Part shown: positions 16,715 to 26,600 of the stretch, piece by piece
How positions within the stretch are numbered: the stretch's first letter is position 1
How the letters are laid out: each line of letters begins with the position of its first letter
From: Myxococcales bacterium
GTDB lineage: Bacteria > Myxococcota_A > Polyangia > Polyangiales > Polyangiaceae
DNA: 64,000 bases
Assembly (NCBI GenBank): GCA_013297655.1
Contig: JAAFHV010000005.1
Coordinates: 32,239-96,238, forward strand
Direction: 5' to 3'
Notes under the pieces: model-generated
Database searches by the model: none
Seen by the model: the letters and a program-made list of their open reading frames with translations, nothing else
What the model was told of the DNA's origin: nothing
Program-made: the position numbers and the translations under genes

Positions 16715-17335
16715 ATGACGTACCGCAGCCACGAAGACGCCGCCCGCGATCGAAGGAACAGCCTCGAGGACGAGCTGCGAACGCTGCGCGATCGACAAGC
16801 CGACGCTCGCGCGCACGACGCCGAGGTGGAGCGTGTCACGAGCGAGCTTCGCAAGAACCGCGACGTGCTCGATCGCATCACGAAGAGCCGCACGCTGCCG
16901 ATGCTCGAGTCGATACGCATCGCGACCCCGTGCTCTGCGCGCTGGGAGGAGATGAAGGGTGACGATCGCTCGCGCCATTGTTCGCACTGCGACAAGCACG
17001 TCTTCAACCTCTCCGCGATGACCCGGGAAGAGGCCGAGCTCACCATGCTCGAGAAGACGGGCGAGGTGTGCGTGAGGCTCTATCGGCGCGACGACGGCAC
17101 CGTGCTCACGGAAGATTGTCCCGTCGGCGTGCGGCGAAGGCGCCTTCGTCTCGTCGGTGTCGTCACGCTCGCGGCGGGGCTCGCCGCCGCGGCCGCCGGG
17201 TCGGCCCTTTCGAACCTTCAAGCCGGCCAGCGACCCACCGGCGCCACCATGGGCCTCGCCCTTCGCGCCGATCCCGAGGCGATCGCGCCCGTGCTCGAGA
17301 AGGCGCGCGAGGTCATCGCAGGAGCCAAAAAATAG
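16715..17335 (+). CDS. Membrane protein with a Cys/His zinc-ribbon-like domain and N-terminal coiled coil
   Basis: A 206-residue protein. Residues 1-65 are strongly charged and heptad-like (coiled coil). Residues 72-140 form a cysteine module: 'PCSARWEEMKGDDRSRHCSHCDKHVFNLSAMT' then '...LEKTGEVCVRLYRRDDG...EDCPVG', with Cys and His spaced like a zinc ribbon. This module recurs in Bacteroidetes and myxobacteria, often next to a membrane segment; its role is unknown. A transmembrane helix follows ('LVGVVTLAAGLAAAAAGSAL'), leaving about 40 residues outside. The ATG at 16715 is the first start after the divergent gene's promoter region. Confidence 0.6.
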   Translation: MTYRSHEDAARDRRNSLEDELRTLRDRQADARAHDAEVERVTSELRKNRDVLDRITKSRTLPMLESIRIATPCSARWEEMKGDDRSRHCSHCDKHVFNLSAMTREEAELTMLEKTGEVCVRLYRRDDGTVLTEDCPVGVRRRRLRLVGVVTLAAGLAAAAAGSALSNLQAGQRPTGATMGLALRADPEAIAPVLEKAREVIAGAKK

Positions 17336-17390
17336 GCATCCGAGCGCGTTCGAGCGTGGTCTCGACGACTCGAGTCACGCTCGTCGGACC

Positions 17391-18272
17391 TCACTCCATC
17401 CGGGGTACGGCGGGGGGCTCGAGGATGGTGCCCGGCACCCCGATCGGCGTTCGCTCCTCGGGGTTGTCGACCGGGATCACGCGGTCGCCGGTCACGTCTT
17501 CGACGTCGATGACGAGCTCGATCGCGACGTTGCCGCGTTGCCCGCTGCGGAGGCCGAGGTCGAACCCGATGATCGCGGCAGACGTGGCGGGGCGGTACTG
17601 CTCGAGGAGCGGATCGGGCTCGCTCGATCGGTTCTGGAGGTTGAACGCGCGGTTGAAGAGGCCCGGTCCCGCGAACGCCCCGGTGCCCGGTCGCGACGCG
17701 ATCGTCATCGCGGTGCCGAGGTCGTTCGCGAGCTCGAGGAAGTCGTCGGGAGGGAGAATTCCCTCGATCCGTGACTTCGGTGGGATCACGAACCATCGGT
17801 TGATGCCGCTCACGTTCGGCGTCATCGAGTCTTCTTCTCCCGCGGAGAGGCCGGGCCGATAGCGCACGAACTCGTTCCACGGATCGACCAAGAGCTCCAC
17901 CGTGCGCGGCTCGTCGTCGAGGTTCGACAGCGTGAATCGCACGGTGATGCGCGTGTCCGTGGAGAGCTGGAACGGCGCGCGCGGATAGGGCGCCGCCGCA
18001 CCGAGGGCGGCCGCTTCTTCCGCCGTGGGCTGACGGAACGGGAGCTCCACCGGCGTCGTCACTTGGTAGATCGTCGTCTGGTCGTCCTCGTAGAGAGGAG
18101 CGACGGTCGCGTTGATCGCGAGCACCACGGGCGGAATGGCTTGGTCACCCCCGCGCGAGCACGACGCGAGCACCAGCGTGCCGAGAAGCGCTGCCGAGGC
18201 CAAGTGGGGGAGCGCTCCCACGCGGCGTGGGGGCAGAACCCCGCTTTTTGAGCTTCCCGTTCGATTTGACAA
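17391..18272 (-). CDS. Lipoprotein of unknown function (TTG start)
   Basis: A 293-residue lipoprotein. The start is most likely a TTG at 18272: GGAGG ends five bases before it, and it gives an N-terminus with Arg and Lys ahead of a hydrophobic run ending 'LVLASCSRGG'. The next in-frame GTG (18221) has no ribosome site and a signal without basic residues. The mature protein has beta-sandwich-like strands ('STDTRITVRFTLSNLDDEPRTVELLVDPW') and ends '...VPGTILEPPAVPRME'. No family recognised. It lies downstream of the sigma-54 activator, separated by a tandem palindromic repeat. Confidence 0.6.
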   Translation of the reverse strand: MSNRTGSSKSGVLPPRRVGALPHLASAALLGTLVLASCSRGGDQAIPPVVLAINATVAPLYEDDQTTIYQVTTPVELPFRQPTAEEAAALGAAAPYPRAPFQLSTDTRITVRFTLSNLDDEPRTVELLVDPWNEFVRYRPGLSAGEEDSMTPNVSGINRWFVIPPKSRIEGILPPDDFLELANDLGTAMTIASRPGTGAFAGPGLFNRAFNLQNRSSEPDPLLEQYRPATSAAIIGFDLGLRSGQRGNVAIELVIDVEDVTGDRVIPVDNPEERTPIGVPGTILEPPAVPRME

Positions 18273-18414
18273 AGAATCCTCCGCCTTCGAGCTTATCCCT
18301 TGCGAGCGCCATGCCGGACAACTTCCGGCCCCGTGACGGTCGTTCGTTTCGCTCGGTACATGCATGGTGCAGCTTTTCCGTCGCGCGTGAGCGCGTGTGT
18401 GCGAGCGAGCTTTC

Positions 18415-18528
18415 GAGGCACGCGCCTCTGGAGCGTCGTGAGGCACGCGTCGCGAGGCACGCGCCTCCGGAGCGTTGTGAGGCACGCGCCTCCGGAGCGT
18501 CGCGAGGCACGCGCCTCCGGAGCGTCGG
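18415..18528. repeat. Tandem palindromic repeat, four full 25-bp units and one partial
   Basis: Units start at 18415, 18440 (14 bases, truncated), 18454, 18479 and 18504. Each begins GAGGCACGCGCCTC, whose GAGGC/GCCTC ends pair, and continues through a CTCCGGAG palindrome. The array ends five bases from the stop of the sigma-54 activator gene, in the gap before the next gene on the same strand. It could form stacked hairpins in the mRNA. Confidence 0.85.
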
Positions 18529-18533
18529 GACGC

Positions 18534-20849
18534 TCACGAGCGCCGCTCGAGGATGCGGTAGAGGCCCTGGCGGCTGAGCCCGAGGGCGCGGGCGGCCTCG
18601 AGCTTGTTCCCGTCCGCGGCGGCGATCGCGCGTCCGACGAGCGTCTGAACCTCCGCTTCGTGACGGGCGCGTAAGGCCTCGAACGTGGTCTCGGGGAGCT
18701 CGCTCTCCTTCTGTGGCCCCTGGGCAGGCGACCGCTGCATCGCGAGCGCGATGTCGGGACGACCGATGACGATCCCGTCGGCGAGGGCGGCGGCGGCGCG
18801 CAGCACGTTGCCGAGCTCGCGTACGTTTCCCGGCCACGTGTGCTCGGAGAGAGCCGCGAGCGCGGGCACGTCGAGCTTGTGATCGCGGGTCGTCGCCTCG
18901 CGGGCCAAGAGAGCGCGCGCGACGAGGGGCACGTCCTCGAGCCGCTCGCGAAGGGACGGCACCTGCACCGTGAGGGCCGCGAATCGGTAGTAGAGATCTT
19001 GCCGAAACGCGCCGCGCTCGACGAGACCCGGGAGCGCGCGGTGGGTCGCGGCGACGATGCGCACGTCCACCTTGCGGCTCTTCGTGCTGCCGAGCGCGCG
19101 CACCTCACGATCCTCCAGCACTCGCAGCAGCTTGACCTGCATTTGTGGAGTCATTTCAGCTACTTCGTCGAGGAAGAGCGTACCCCCGTTCGCCTCCACG
19201 AAGAGGCCTCGACGCGCGCGATCGGCGCCCGTGAACGCGCCGCGCTCGTGCCCGAAGAGCTCCGCCTCGAGGAGATGCTCCGGCACCGCTCCGCAGTTGA
19301 TCGCGACGAACGGACCCTCGGCGCGCTCCGACAGACGATGCACGAGCCGCGCGAAGAGCTCCTTGCCGGCGCCGGTCTCTCCAGAGAGGAGCACCGAGGT
19401 CGCCGTTCGTGCCGCGCGCGCTACCGTCGCCACCGCGCGGAGCAGCGAGGGAGCCTCCCCGACGAGCCCCACCTCCGCCATCGCGCGCCGGACGTGGTCC
19501 GCGATCCGCTCGTCCGCGAGCGCCGCGACCTTGCGCGATCGTTTCTCGGCGAGGCGTCGTTCGACCTGGAAAAGCAAGCGTCGGAAGCGCGCGCGATGCT
19601 CTGCCGGGGTGCGCTCGACGAGCCGCGAACGAAGCACCGGGAGCGTCACGCGGGCGAGGCCCCCGATCGGATCCGGCTCGTGCACGAGGGCGGCGCAGGC
19701 CTCGTGCTCGACCCGACCCGCCGCTCCGCTGCCCGCGATCGCGAGCGCCCCGAGCCACCGCAAGAGCCACGCCTCGGGAGGGCCCGCGTGCGCCGCGAGT
19801 GCCAGCGCCTCTGCTGCGTGGAGACGAATGCCCGCGTTCGCCTCCAGGCTCATCAGCGCGATCCCGGTTCGCTCCGCGTCGGCGGCGCGTCCGAGCACGA
19901 GCATCGCGTGCCCGCGCACCTTCTCGAGCGCCGATCGGGTCGGACGGAGGAGCCCCTTCAACGCGAGACCTTGATCGGCGAGGGCGATCGCGCGCACCGC
20001 TTCGTTCGAGCGCTCGAGCACGAGGTCCGCTTCGAGGGCGAGGTGCTGCCCTCGGCGCCACGCAGGAGCGTCGTCGTCGAACGCGGTCGCGGCGAGGAGC
20101 GCGTCGGCCTCGTCGAACGCGCCCACGTCGAGGAAGATTTGCACTCGCGCGTGGCGAAGGGTCAGCTCCGCGGCGCGACCGGTCGTCACGGCCGGCGACG
20201 AACCCTCGGGCCTCGCGTCGGCGACGACCGCTTCGGCGCGCGCGAGCACGTCGAACGCATCCGAGAACCGGCCCGCCGCGCGGTGCACCGCGGCCAAATT
20301 GCAAAATACACGGAACGCGTGGAGAGGCGGTAAATCGTCGAGCGGCGTGCGAAGGAGCACCTCGAAGGCCTCCCGCGCGCGCTCGTGGTCCCCGAGGCGG
20401 CCGAGGAGGAGCGCGTACTCCGAGAGCACGAACATTTCGGTGCCCGGATCGTTCGCTCGTTTCGCGAGCGCGCGCGCACGGGCGGCGTGCTTGAGGCCCT
20501 CGATGTACTCGCCCGCTGCGCGGCGCACGTCGGCCAACACGATCTCCGCGAGCGCCTCTTCGCGAAACGACCGCGCCGTCCTCGCGATGCGCGCCGACTC
20601 GCGCGCCACACGTTCCGCCCCCACCGCGTCGTCGTCCTGCAGAAGCGCGGTCGCGAGCACCCGTCGCGCCGTCGCCCGATCGGTCCCGCGCGGGGTCTTG
20701 TCGGCGAGGGTGACCGCGTTCTCGGCGAGGGCGCGCGCTCCCTTCACGTCCGCGTCGTCGAGTGCCCACTGCGCCCGCTCCGCGAGCCGCGAAGCCTCGC
20801 TCGCTTCCAGCGCGGGATTCTTCGGACGTGTGCGGCTCGTGCTCACCAT
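18534..20849 (-). CDS. Sigma-54-dependent transcriptional activator with N-terminal TPR-like sensor region
   Basis: A 771-residue regulator. Residues 1 to about 460 are helical-hairpin repeats rich in Ala, Leu and Glu ('[20 protein letters not shown]' and similar), as in TPR sensor regions. The AAA+ domain spans about 470-710 with Walker A GETGAGKE (490-497), the sigma-54 contact loop GAFTGA (537-542), Walker B GGTLFLDE (555-562) and 'TWPGNVREL'. A Fis-type helix-turn-helix closes the protein ('[20 protein letters not shown]'). It activates sigma-54 promoters in response to an unknown input; the domain plan is typical of myxobacterial activators. The ATG at 20849 abuts an inverted repeat that may be an autoregulatory site. 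It is divergent from the ABC-like operon. Confidence 0.88.
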   Translation of the reverse strand: MVSTSRTRPKNPALEASEASRLAERAQWALDDADVKGARALAENAVTLADKTPRGTDRATARRVLATALLQDDDAVGAERVARESARIARTARSFREEALAEIVLADVRRAAGEYIEGLKHAARARALAKRANDPGTEMFVLSEYALLLGRLGDHERAREAFEVLLRTPLDDLPPLHAFRVFCNLAAVHRAAGRFSDAFDVLARAEAVVADARPEGSSPAVTTGRAAELTLRHARVQIFLDVGAFDEADALLAATAFDDDAPAWRRGQHLALEADLVLERSNEAVRAIALADQGLALKGLLRPTRSALEKVRGHAMLVLGRAADAERTGIALMSLEANAGIRLHAAEALALAAHAGPPEAWLLRWLGALAIAGSGAAGRVEHEACAALVHEPDPIGGLARVTLPVLRSRLVERTPAEHRARFRRLLFQVERRLAEKRSRKVAALADERIADHVRRAMAEVGLVGEAPSLLRAVATVARAARTATSVLLSGETGAGKELFARLVHRLSERAEGPFVAINCGAVPEHLLEAELFGHERGAFTGADRARRGLFVEANGGTLFLDEVAEMTPQMQVKLLRVLEDREVRALGSTKSRKVDVRIVAATHRALPGLVERGAFRQDLYYRFAALTVQVPSLRERLEDVPLVARALLAREATTRDHKLDVPALAALSEHTWPGNVRELGNVLRAAAALADGIVIGRPDIALAMQRSPAQGPQKESELPETTFEALRARHEAEVQTLVGRAIAAADGNKLEAARALGLSRQGLYRILERRS

Positions 20850-20868
20850 GTGTCCGAAATGTGGACAC
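20850..20868. promoter_or_regulatory. Inverted repeat at the start of the sigma-54 activator gene
   Basis: GTGTCC and GGACAC, perfect six-base arms with a seven-base spacer, immediately upstream of the ATG at 20849 and within the 117-base divergent region. Its position over the ribosome site suits an operator or an mRNA hairpin. The regulator that binds it, if any, is unknown. Confidence 0.45.
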
Positions 20869-20966
20869 ACGTTCGCGGGGCCGTCAATTCGGTCTATCTC
20901 CGCTTCGGGGCTCGGCTTTCGCACGAAAGGAGGCGTGCTCCCACCCGACCTTGCTACGCTCGCGGC

Positions 20967-21857
20967 GTGGCTGATCCCGGCGCGAGCGAACGAATTCTCG
21001 AGGCGAAAGATCTCCGTCTCGACGAGGGGCGTTCGGTCGCGGTCGAGGGCCTCTCGTTCGCGACGAACGGCGAGAAGGTGCTCGTGTTCGGCGCCTCGGC
21101 GCCCATCTTCCGCGCGATCACGACGGAGGTCCCCGTGAAACGTGGGGAGCTTCTCGTCGCTGGGCGCATGCCTCATGCTTCCCTCCGTGCCGGGCTCGCC
21201 GCGATAGCTCCCCTCGATCCGAAGCTCCCCGGTGACTTCACGCCGCGGGACTACGTCGCGTGGAGCGCGCGCCTCGCCGCTCCCGATACGGCGCTCGCGA
21301 AGAAGCGCGCCGCCGCCGCGTGCGCTGCGTTCCGCCTCGAATCGGTCGAGAAGACCCCGCTCCTTCGCTGCGTGAGCACCGCCCGCCGCGCGACCGTGCT
21401 CGCCGCTGCGCTCGCCACCGGGGCGCGCACGATTCTTTTCGAGGATCCCACCTCCGGCCTCGACGACGAAGCGGCGCGTGGCTTCGCGAAGCTCGTCGCG
21501 AAGGCCTTCGAGAACGTGCGCTGGGCGCTCTTCGCTTCACGGATCGCGCTGGAGAGCCCGCTCGCCCTCGAGGCCGACGACGCGGTCGTTCTCGGCGCGA
21601 ACGCGGTGCTCGCGCAAGGCGCCCCCGCCGATCTCGCGGCGCGCGAGAGGCGCTTCTCCATCGTCCTCCACGGGGACGCGACCGCGTTCGCCAAGGCCCT
21701 CGTCGCGCAGGGATTTTCTGCGGTCGGAGAGGCCCCGCGGCTCCTCGTCGACCTCGGCGACGCGCCCTCGGCCGGTACCCGCGATTTGTTCGCGCTCGCC
21801 CTCGAGCACGGGGTCACGATCGTGGAGCTCTCGCCGGTCGCGGGTGCTTTGGCGTAG
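20967..21857 (+). CDS. Degenerate ABC-transporter-like ATPase
   Basis: A 296-residue protein with the outline of an ABC ATPase. The Walker A position reads '[11 protein letters not shown]' (41-50) without the GK(S/T) needed for nucleotide. The signature region is '[19 protein letters not shown]' instead of LSGGQ. The Walker B position reads ILFEDP, with the usual DE order reversed, but the D-loop SGLDD is kept. The C-terminal 70 residues resemble the accessory domain of multidrug-type ABC ATPases. It starts at GTG 20967 and is followed after 10 and 14 bases by an unknown gene and proB. ATP hydrolysis seems unlikely; a structural or regulatory role is inferred. Confidence 0.7.
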   Translation: MADPGASERILEAKDLRLDEGRSVAVEGLSFATNGEKVLVFGASAPIFRAITTEVPVKRGELLVAGRMPHASLRAGLAAIAPLDPKLPGDFTPRDYVAWSARLAAPDTALAKKRAAAACAAFRLESVEKTPLLRCVSTARRATVLAAALATGARTILFEDPTSGLDDEAARGFAKLVAKAFENVRWALFASRIALESPLALEADDAVVLGANAVLAQGAPADLAARERRFSIVLHGDATAFAKALVAQGFSAVGEAPRLLVDLGDAPSAGTRDLFALALEHGVTIVELSPVAGALA

Positions 21858-21867
21858 AGTGCGCCCC

Positions 21868-22524
21868 ATGAGCGAGCACGACGAAGCACTCGAGTCCCAC
21901 GAGGGGACGGGCACCCTGGCCGCGCGCACCCTCGGTCCGAGTCGCATCGGCGTGTACACCGTGCTCGGAACCCTGAGCGGCGTGGTCCCTCTCCCGTGGC
22001 TCCCGGAGGCCGCGGTTCGCCAAATTCGCGGCACCCTCGCGCACGAGGTCGCGACCCGTCATGGGCTCTCGCTCACGCCCGAGGCGCGTCGCATCTTGGC
22101 GAACACGAGCGGCGTCGAAGGCCCGCGCGGCATGCTCGCGGAGGCGTTCATGTTCGCGTCCACGAAGGTGCTCGGCCGCTTCGGTCCCCTCGGTGTGCTC
22201 TCGCCGGTTCGCTTCGGAGTGACCACGTTCCTGCTCGGTCACCTCTTCCAGCGTTACCTGGAGACGGTGCGTCGCGATCGCTCCGTGCGCGTCGACGCGG
22301 AAGAGGCGCGCAAGATCCGCCGCGCGCTCGACCTAGCGATCCTCTACGTGTTCACCACCGAGGTCGATCGCGACAAGTTCGAGATCCCGCGCGCCTCCGA
22401 AGATCTCCGCGACGGTACGACGCAGCTCCTCGACAGCGTGCTCATCTCGCTCGCGAACCTCCCGGCTTGGCTCGTTCGGCGCGTCGAAGCGTCGTTCGAC
22501 GACCTGATCGTCAAACTCGCGTAA
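21868..22524 (+). CDS. Protein of unknown function, possibly membrane-associated
   Basis: A 218-residue protein that I cannot assign. A moderately hydrophobic segment ('IGVYTVLGTLSGVVPLPWLP', about 27-46) is followed by helical stretches, including 'FGVTTFLLGHLFQRYLETV' and a Leu-rich C-terminus. The pattern recalls small helical proteins of the YcjF/DUF697 kind, but the match is weak. It starts 10 bases after the degenerate ABC ATPase and ends 14 bases before proB, so the three form a likely operon. Confidence 0.6.
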   Translation: MSEHDEALESHEGTGTLAARTLGPSRIGVYTVLGTLSGVVPLPWLPEAAVRQIRGTLAHEVATRHGLSLTPEARRILANTSGVEGPRGMLAEAFMFASTKVLGRFGPLGVLSPVRFGVTTFLLGHLFQRYLETVRRDRSVRVDAEEARKIRRALDLAILYVFTTEVDRDKFEIPRASEDLRDGTTQLLDSVLISLANLPAWLVRRVEASFDDLIVKLA

Positions 22525-22538
22525 ATAGTCGGATTATC

Positions 22539-23606
22539 ATGAGAAATTTGGTCGCGAAGGCCAGGCGCGTCGTCGTCAAGGTGGGCTCTCGAACGCTCGC
22601 GAACGACGGCGGGGTGTTCACGCGTCTCGCCGACGCGATAGCTCACGCCCACGGCGAGGGTCGCTCGATCGTGCTCGTCTCGAGCGGGGCCATCGCGCTC
22701 GGCACGAAGAAGCTCGGGTACAAATCACGACCGAAGGAGATGGCGAAGCTGCAAGCCGCCGCCGCCGCGGGGCAGAGCCTCCTCATGCGCGCGTACGAAG
22801 AGGCCTTCGCGGAGCGCAAGATCGCCGTCGCGCAGGTGCTCCTCACCCACGCCGATCTCGCCGATCGCACCCGCGTGAACAACGCGCGCGCCGCGCTCTC
22901 CGCGCTCCTCGACGCGCGCGCCGTTCCAGTTCTCAACGAGAACGACTCGGTCTCGGTCGAGGAGATCAAATTCGGCGACAACGATCAGCTCTCTGCCCTC
23001 GTCGCGCCCATCGTCGACGCCGATTTGCTCATCTTGCTCTCCGACGTGGCGGGGCTGCTCGACCGGAGCGGCGCTCGTGTGCCGGAGGTCGTCGACATCG
23101 AAAAAGAGGCGCTCGCGCTCGTACGAAAAGGCAAAAGCGCAGAGGGCACCGGCGGCATGGAGAGCAAGCTCGAGGCCGCGCGCCAAGCCACCCTCGCCGG
23201 CGCGCAGGTGGTCATCGCCGACGCGCGCGAGCCCGGGATCGTGACCGACGTGCTCGCCGGAAAAGACGTGGGCACCTGGTTTCACGCGCACAAAAAGCGG
23301 CTCTCCGCGAAGCGAGCGTGGATCGCGTTCACCCTCCGTCCGCGCGGCGCGGTGGTGCTCGACGCGGGCGCGGCGCGGGCCGTGATCGACAAGGGTCGGA
23401 GCGTGCTCGCGATCGGCGTGCTCGGGGTTCGTGGAGACTTCCGCGCCGGCGACTCGGTGCGCCTGCTCTCCTCGGAGGGCAAAGAGCTCGGCCGCGGTCT
23501 CGCGCGGTTCGCTTGCGAAGACGCGACCCGCCTCGCCGGAACCAAAGGCGAAACGGAAGACCACGTGCTCATCCATCGCGACGAGCTCGTGGTCTTCGGT
23601 CCCTGA
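22539..23606 (+). CDS. proB: Glutamate 5-kinase
   Basis: A 355-residue enzyme of the amino acid kinase fold. It phosphorylates glutamate with ATP, the first step of proline synthesis. 'VVVKVGSRTL', 'VLVSSGAIALG', 'VPVLNENDSVSVEEIKFGDNDQLSALVA' and 'GTGGMESKLEAARQATLAGA' are the family's substrate- and nucleotide-binding motifs in order. A C-terminal PUA domain follows from about 275 ('RGAVVLDAGAARAVIDKGRSVLAIGV'). The length matches PUA-containing ProB. proA is not adjacent; instead the gene is third in a unit with a degenerate ABC ATPase and an unknown protein. The ATG at 22539 is preceded by GGAT only. Confidence 0.96.
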   Translation: MRNLVAKARRVVVKVGSRTLANDGGVFTRLADAIAHAHGEGRSIVLVSSGAIALGTKKLGYKSRPKEMAKLQAAAAAGQSLLMRAYEEAFAERKIAVAQVLLTHADLADRTRVNNARAALSALLDARAVPVLNENDSVSVEEIKFGDNDQLSALVAPIVDADLLILLSDVAGLLDRSGARVPEVVDIEKEALALVRKGKSAEGTGGMESKLEAARQATLAGAQVVIADAREPGIVTDVLAGKDVGTWFHAHKKRLSAKRAWIAFTLRPRGAVVLDAGAARAVIDKGRSVLAIGVLGVRGDFRAGDSVRLLSSEGKELGRGLARFACEDATRLAGTKGETEDHVLIHRDELVVFGP

Positions 23607-23642
23607 CCGCGGCGCCAAAGAACCAGCGCACACGTAGCCAGG

Positions 23643-26600
23643 TCAGTTGGCGGGCGCGCCTTCGATTTTCCCGCGACTGCCGGGCGGCACGTTCAAGTTC
23701 GCGGGGGAGGAGTCACGCGCCACCACCTGCGAGGCCTGGGTAAGGATGTCCGGGCGAACCGCGGAGTCGGTCGAGAGGCCGCTCACGGCGCCGTGGCAGC
23801 CCGCGCATATCCCGTCGAAGAGCGCCGGCTTGAACGATTGGTGCGCATATTCGCCGGGAGCGAACACCATCTGCTCGCGCTGGGTTCGTGGCCATTTGCG
23901 CTCGATCGAGGTGGCCGTATCGGGCAGCTTCACGACGAAGGGGAGCCCGCCGGGCACTTGGAAGTGCGCCGAGCCGTCGTTCTCGATAGGCACTTTGCCG
24001 AGCGAGCGGCGCCGCACGTACACCTTGCCGAACGGATCGCTCACCGACTGCGCGCCAGCGGCGTCGTGGGAGGTGATGTCGCCCGGGGGCGGCATGTCCT
24101 CGTAGATCTCGAACTCCTTCGCGTCGCTCTCGAGGATGCGCCCGGTAGGCGTGTTCTGGAAGAGCAGCGACGCGAGGATGGGCATGCTGAGCACGGTTAC
24201 GTCGGCTTCGCTCTTGTTGTCGAAGATGCGCGTCTTTCCGTTCGGCTCGTCGAACGTGCTGCGGAACGTGCCGCGCGCCGCTTTGCCATACACCGCCACC
24301 GCGTCGATCTCTGCGAATCCTGCGTCTCCGAAGAGCTTCGTGCGCGCGCCGCGGCCGGCGTCGACCACGTAGAGATCGTAGTCGCCATTGAAGGAGCCCG
24401 TGTCAGCGGCGGCGCCGAAGCTGACCAGGATTTGCCCGTTGGGGAGGGCGGCCGGCGTGGTGTAGAGGCCCGCCGTGGGCTGCGCGCGCCGGCCGGTGAC
24501 GGTGCCATCGACGAAGCGGAGCGAGCGCAGGAAGAAGCGCGGATCCACCGCCTTGGGCGACGCCGGATCGAGCACCGCGGGCTCGATGGGGTAGTCTTGC
24601 GGATTGGCACTTTGGAAGTCGAGGCCAATCGAGCGATTGATGACGCCGAGGGTGCCCCCGCCGAACGGAACGCCCGGCTCGCTGAATACGGCGACGAGGT
24701 CTTTCTGAGGGAGCTCCACGACGCGGGTGGCTTGCGCATAACCCACGGAGCCGCGCTGCGAGAAGAGCGGGTGGTAGTCGCCGCCGTCCATGTTGATGCG
24801 CCGGAGCGCGAGCTGGTAGAAGTTCGGCGCCCGCTTCTCGGTGGTGAAAATAAGGCGGCCGTCCGACATGAAGCTCGGCTCGCGCTCCATGTTGAGCAGA
24901 TACGTGAGCTGCCGGATGCGATTGCCCACTCCGCGCTCGAACACGTAAAGGTTCGAGTTTGCCTTGCTCGGGTCGGCGGGGGTGCGCTGCGGCCCTTGGT
25001 AGTCGTAGGCCTCGTTCTTCAGGTTGCCGCGCGTCGACGCGAACACGAGCGGCGATTGCCCATTTTCGGGCGGCCCGTATGCAGGGTCGAAGTTATGGAC
25101 GAGGAGGCCGTTCTGGCTCGGTGCCCCGGCGGCGATCTCGGGGATCTTCGCGCAGCTCGTGCCGTCGGCGTTCATCTCGTAGATCGCGAAGGGCTCTTGC
25201 GCCGACGCGCGCGCCGCGAACGCGATCTTCGTGCCGTCCCAGGAGACTGCGGGCCTTCGGATATCGGCGGTGGCAGTCGCGAGGCCGCACCCTTGGTTCA
25301 GCGAGGCGGCCGTGCCCGGCGTGATCGCCCCCGTCGGCGCGATCGCAATGGGCAGTCGCGTGAGGTCTGCCCCCGGCTGGTACACGTCGAAATCCTGAGG
25401 CCTGCCGGGTACTTGGTCGAGGGGCCGCTTCACGAACACGATCGCCGAAAAGGGCGTCGGCTTCGACACTTCGCGCTCGCGACGGATCCACTCGACCATC
25501 ACGCAATACGCGGGGATCTTGTCGAGGTCCCCGTTGTCGTAGTCGTAGGGAGGCGTCGCGGTGGTGCAGCGCTCGGGGGCGGCGGCGTCGTTTCGGAAGT
25601 CTTCCAAGAGGGGGCCGCCGCGGTGAACGATCCCAGAAGCGCGATCGCACCCGTTGCCGCCGCAGAGCTCGGGCCGATAGAGGTTCTTGCGAATGAACCG
25701 GCTCGCGTTCGGATCGGGGCTCTCGACCGCGATCTGATGGAGCGATAGCTCGTAGTTCTTCTTCGTCGCGGAGAGTGAGAAGTTGCCCCCCGAGCCGCCG
25801 CGGAGGCGGAAGTCGTGGAACATCGCCGCCGAGTGGCACTGCACCATCATGCAGCCCTTCTTCACCAACACTGGCTGGACCTTCTGCGCGAAGAAGGCAA
25901 ACGCCGGATCGTCGGTCGGGGGCTTGGGCGGGCCGTGAGCGGCGGCCCACTCTTGAAGGGTGGCGTATCCGTTGTCGCTCTGAGACTCGAACACGACGCC
26001 ACCTTCGTGGAACGCGCCGCCCTGACTCGGCGCGAGGGGGCGCCGCAAGAGCTCACTCTCCTCCGGGCTCTGCGCGAGGTAGTCGCGCGCCGCGAAGTAG
26101 TTCCAGCGAACCTGCTCGGGTGTGTCGTTGCAGGTGAGATAAAGGGTATTCGTGGGCGTGCCGTGGCAGTTTCCTGCCGCGCAGCTCTCTTTCAAGAGCG
26201 GGCCCGCTTTGTCTTTGAAGAGGGCAAAATCGGGAGTTGCCGGATCTTTGCTTACGTCCTGCCCGCCCGGAATTTCCGGGTTGCAGGGCTTCTTCTCGAC
26301 GTTGGTCTTCGGCGGGCCGGCGTTGTTCTCGGAGGCGCCGTTCTGGATCCAACGACGGAGCGTTTGGTAGCCCGAAGAGGTCGCGTCGAAGACCGAGCCG
26401 CCCGCGTGTTTGATGTCGGTCGTGACGGTGGTGCGTTTACCGTCGTAAGCCTGAATCGTGACTTGGAAGGGCTCGATGTTCTTTACGAGGAACGCCGGCT
26501 GACCATAGGGCCCGTAGTCGAGGAGGAGATCGCGCCGCTTCGCGAGCTGCGGAAACGTGGAGACGTCGAGGTTGCCGAGGGCGTTCCCGCGATCGTCCGC

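Noticed and set aside
18293..18530. Short open frames through the palindromic repeat array
   Set aside because: They arise from repeated CG-rich units without stops and have no start context or family resemblance.
23793..25748. A 651-codon open frame on the plus strand opposite the multihaem gene
   Set aside because: Its composition (Arg, Glu, Val, Gly runs) is that of an antisense shadow of GC-rich codons; the minus-strand protein has signal peptide, haem motifs and propeller repeats.
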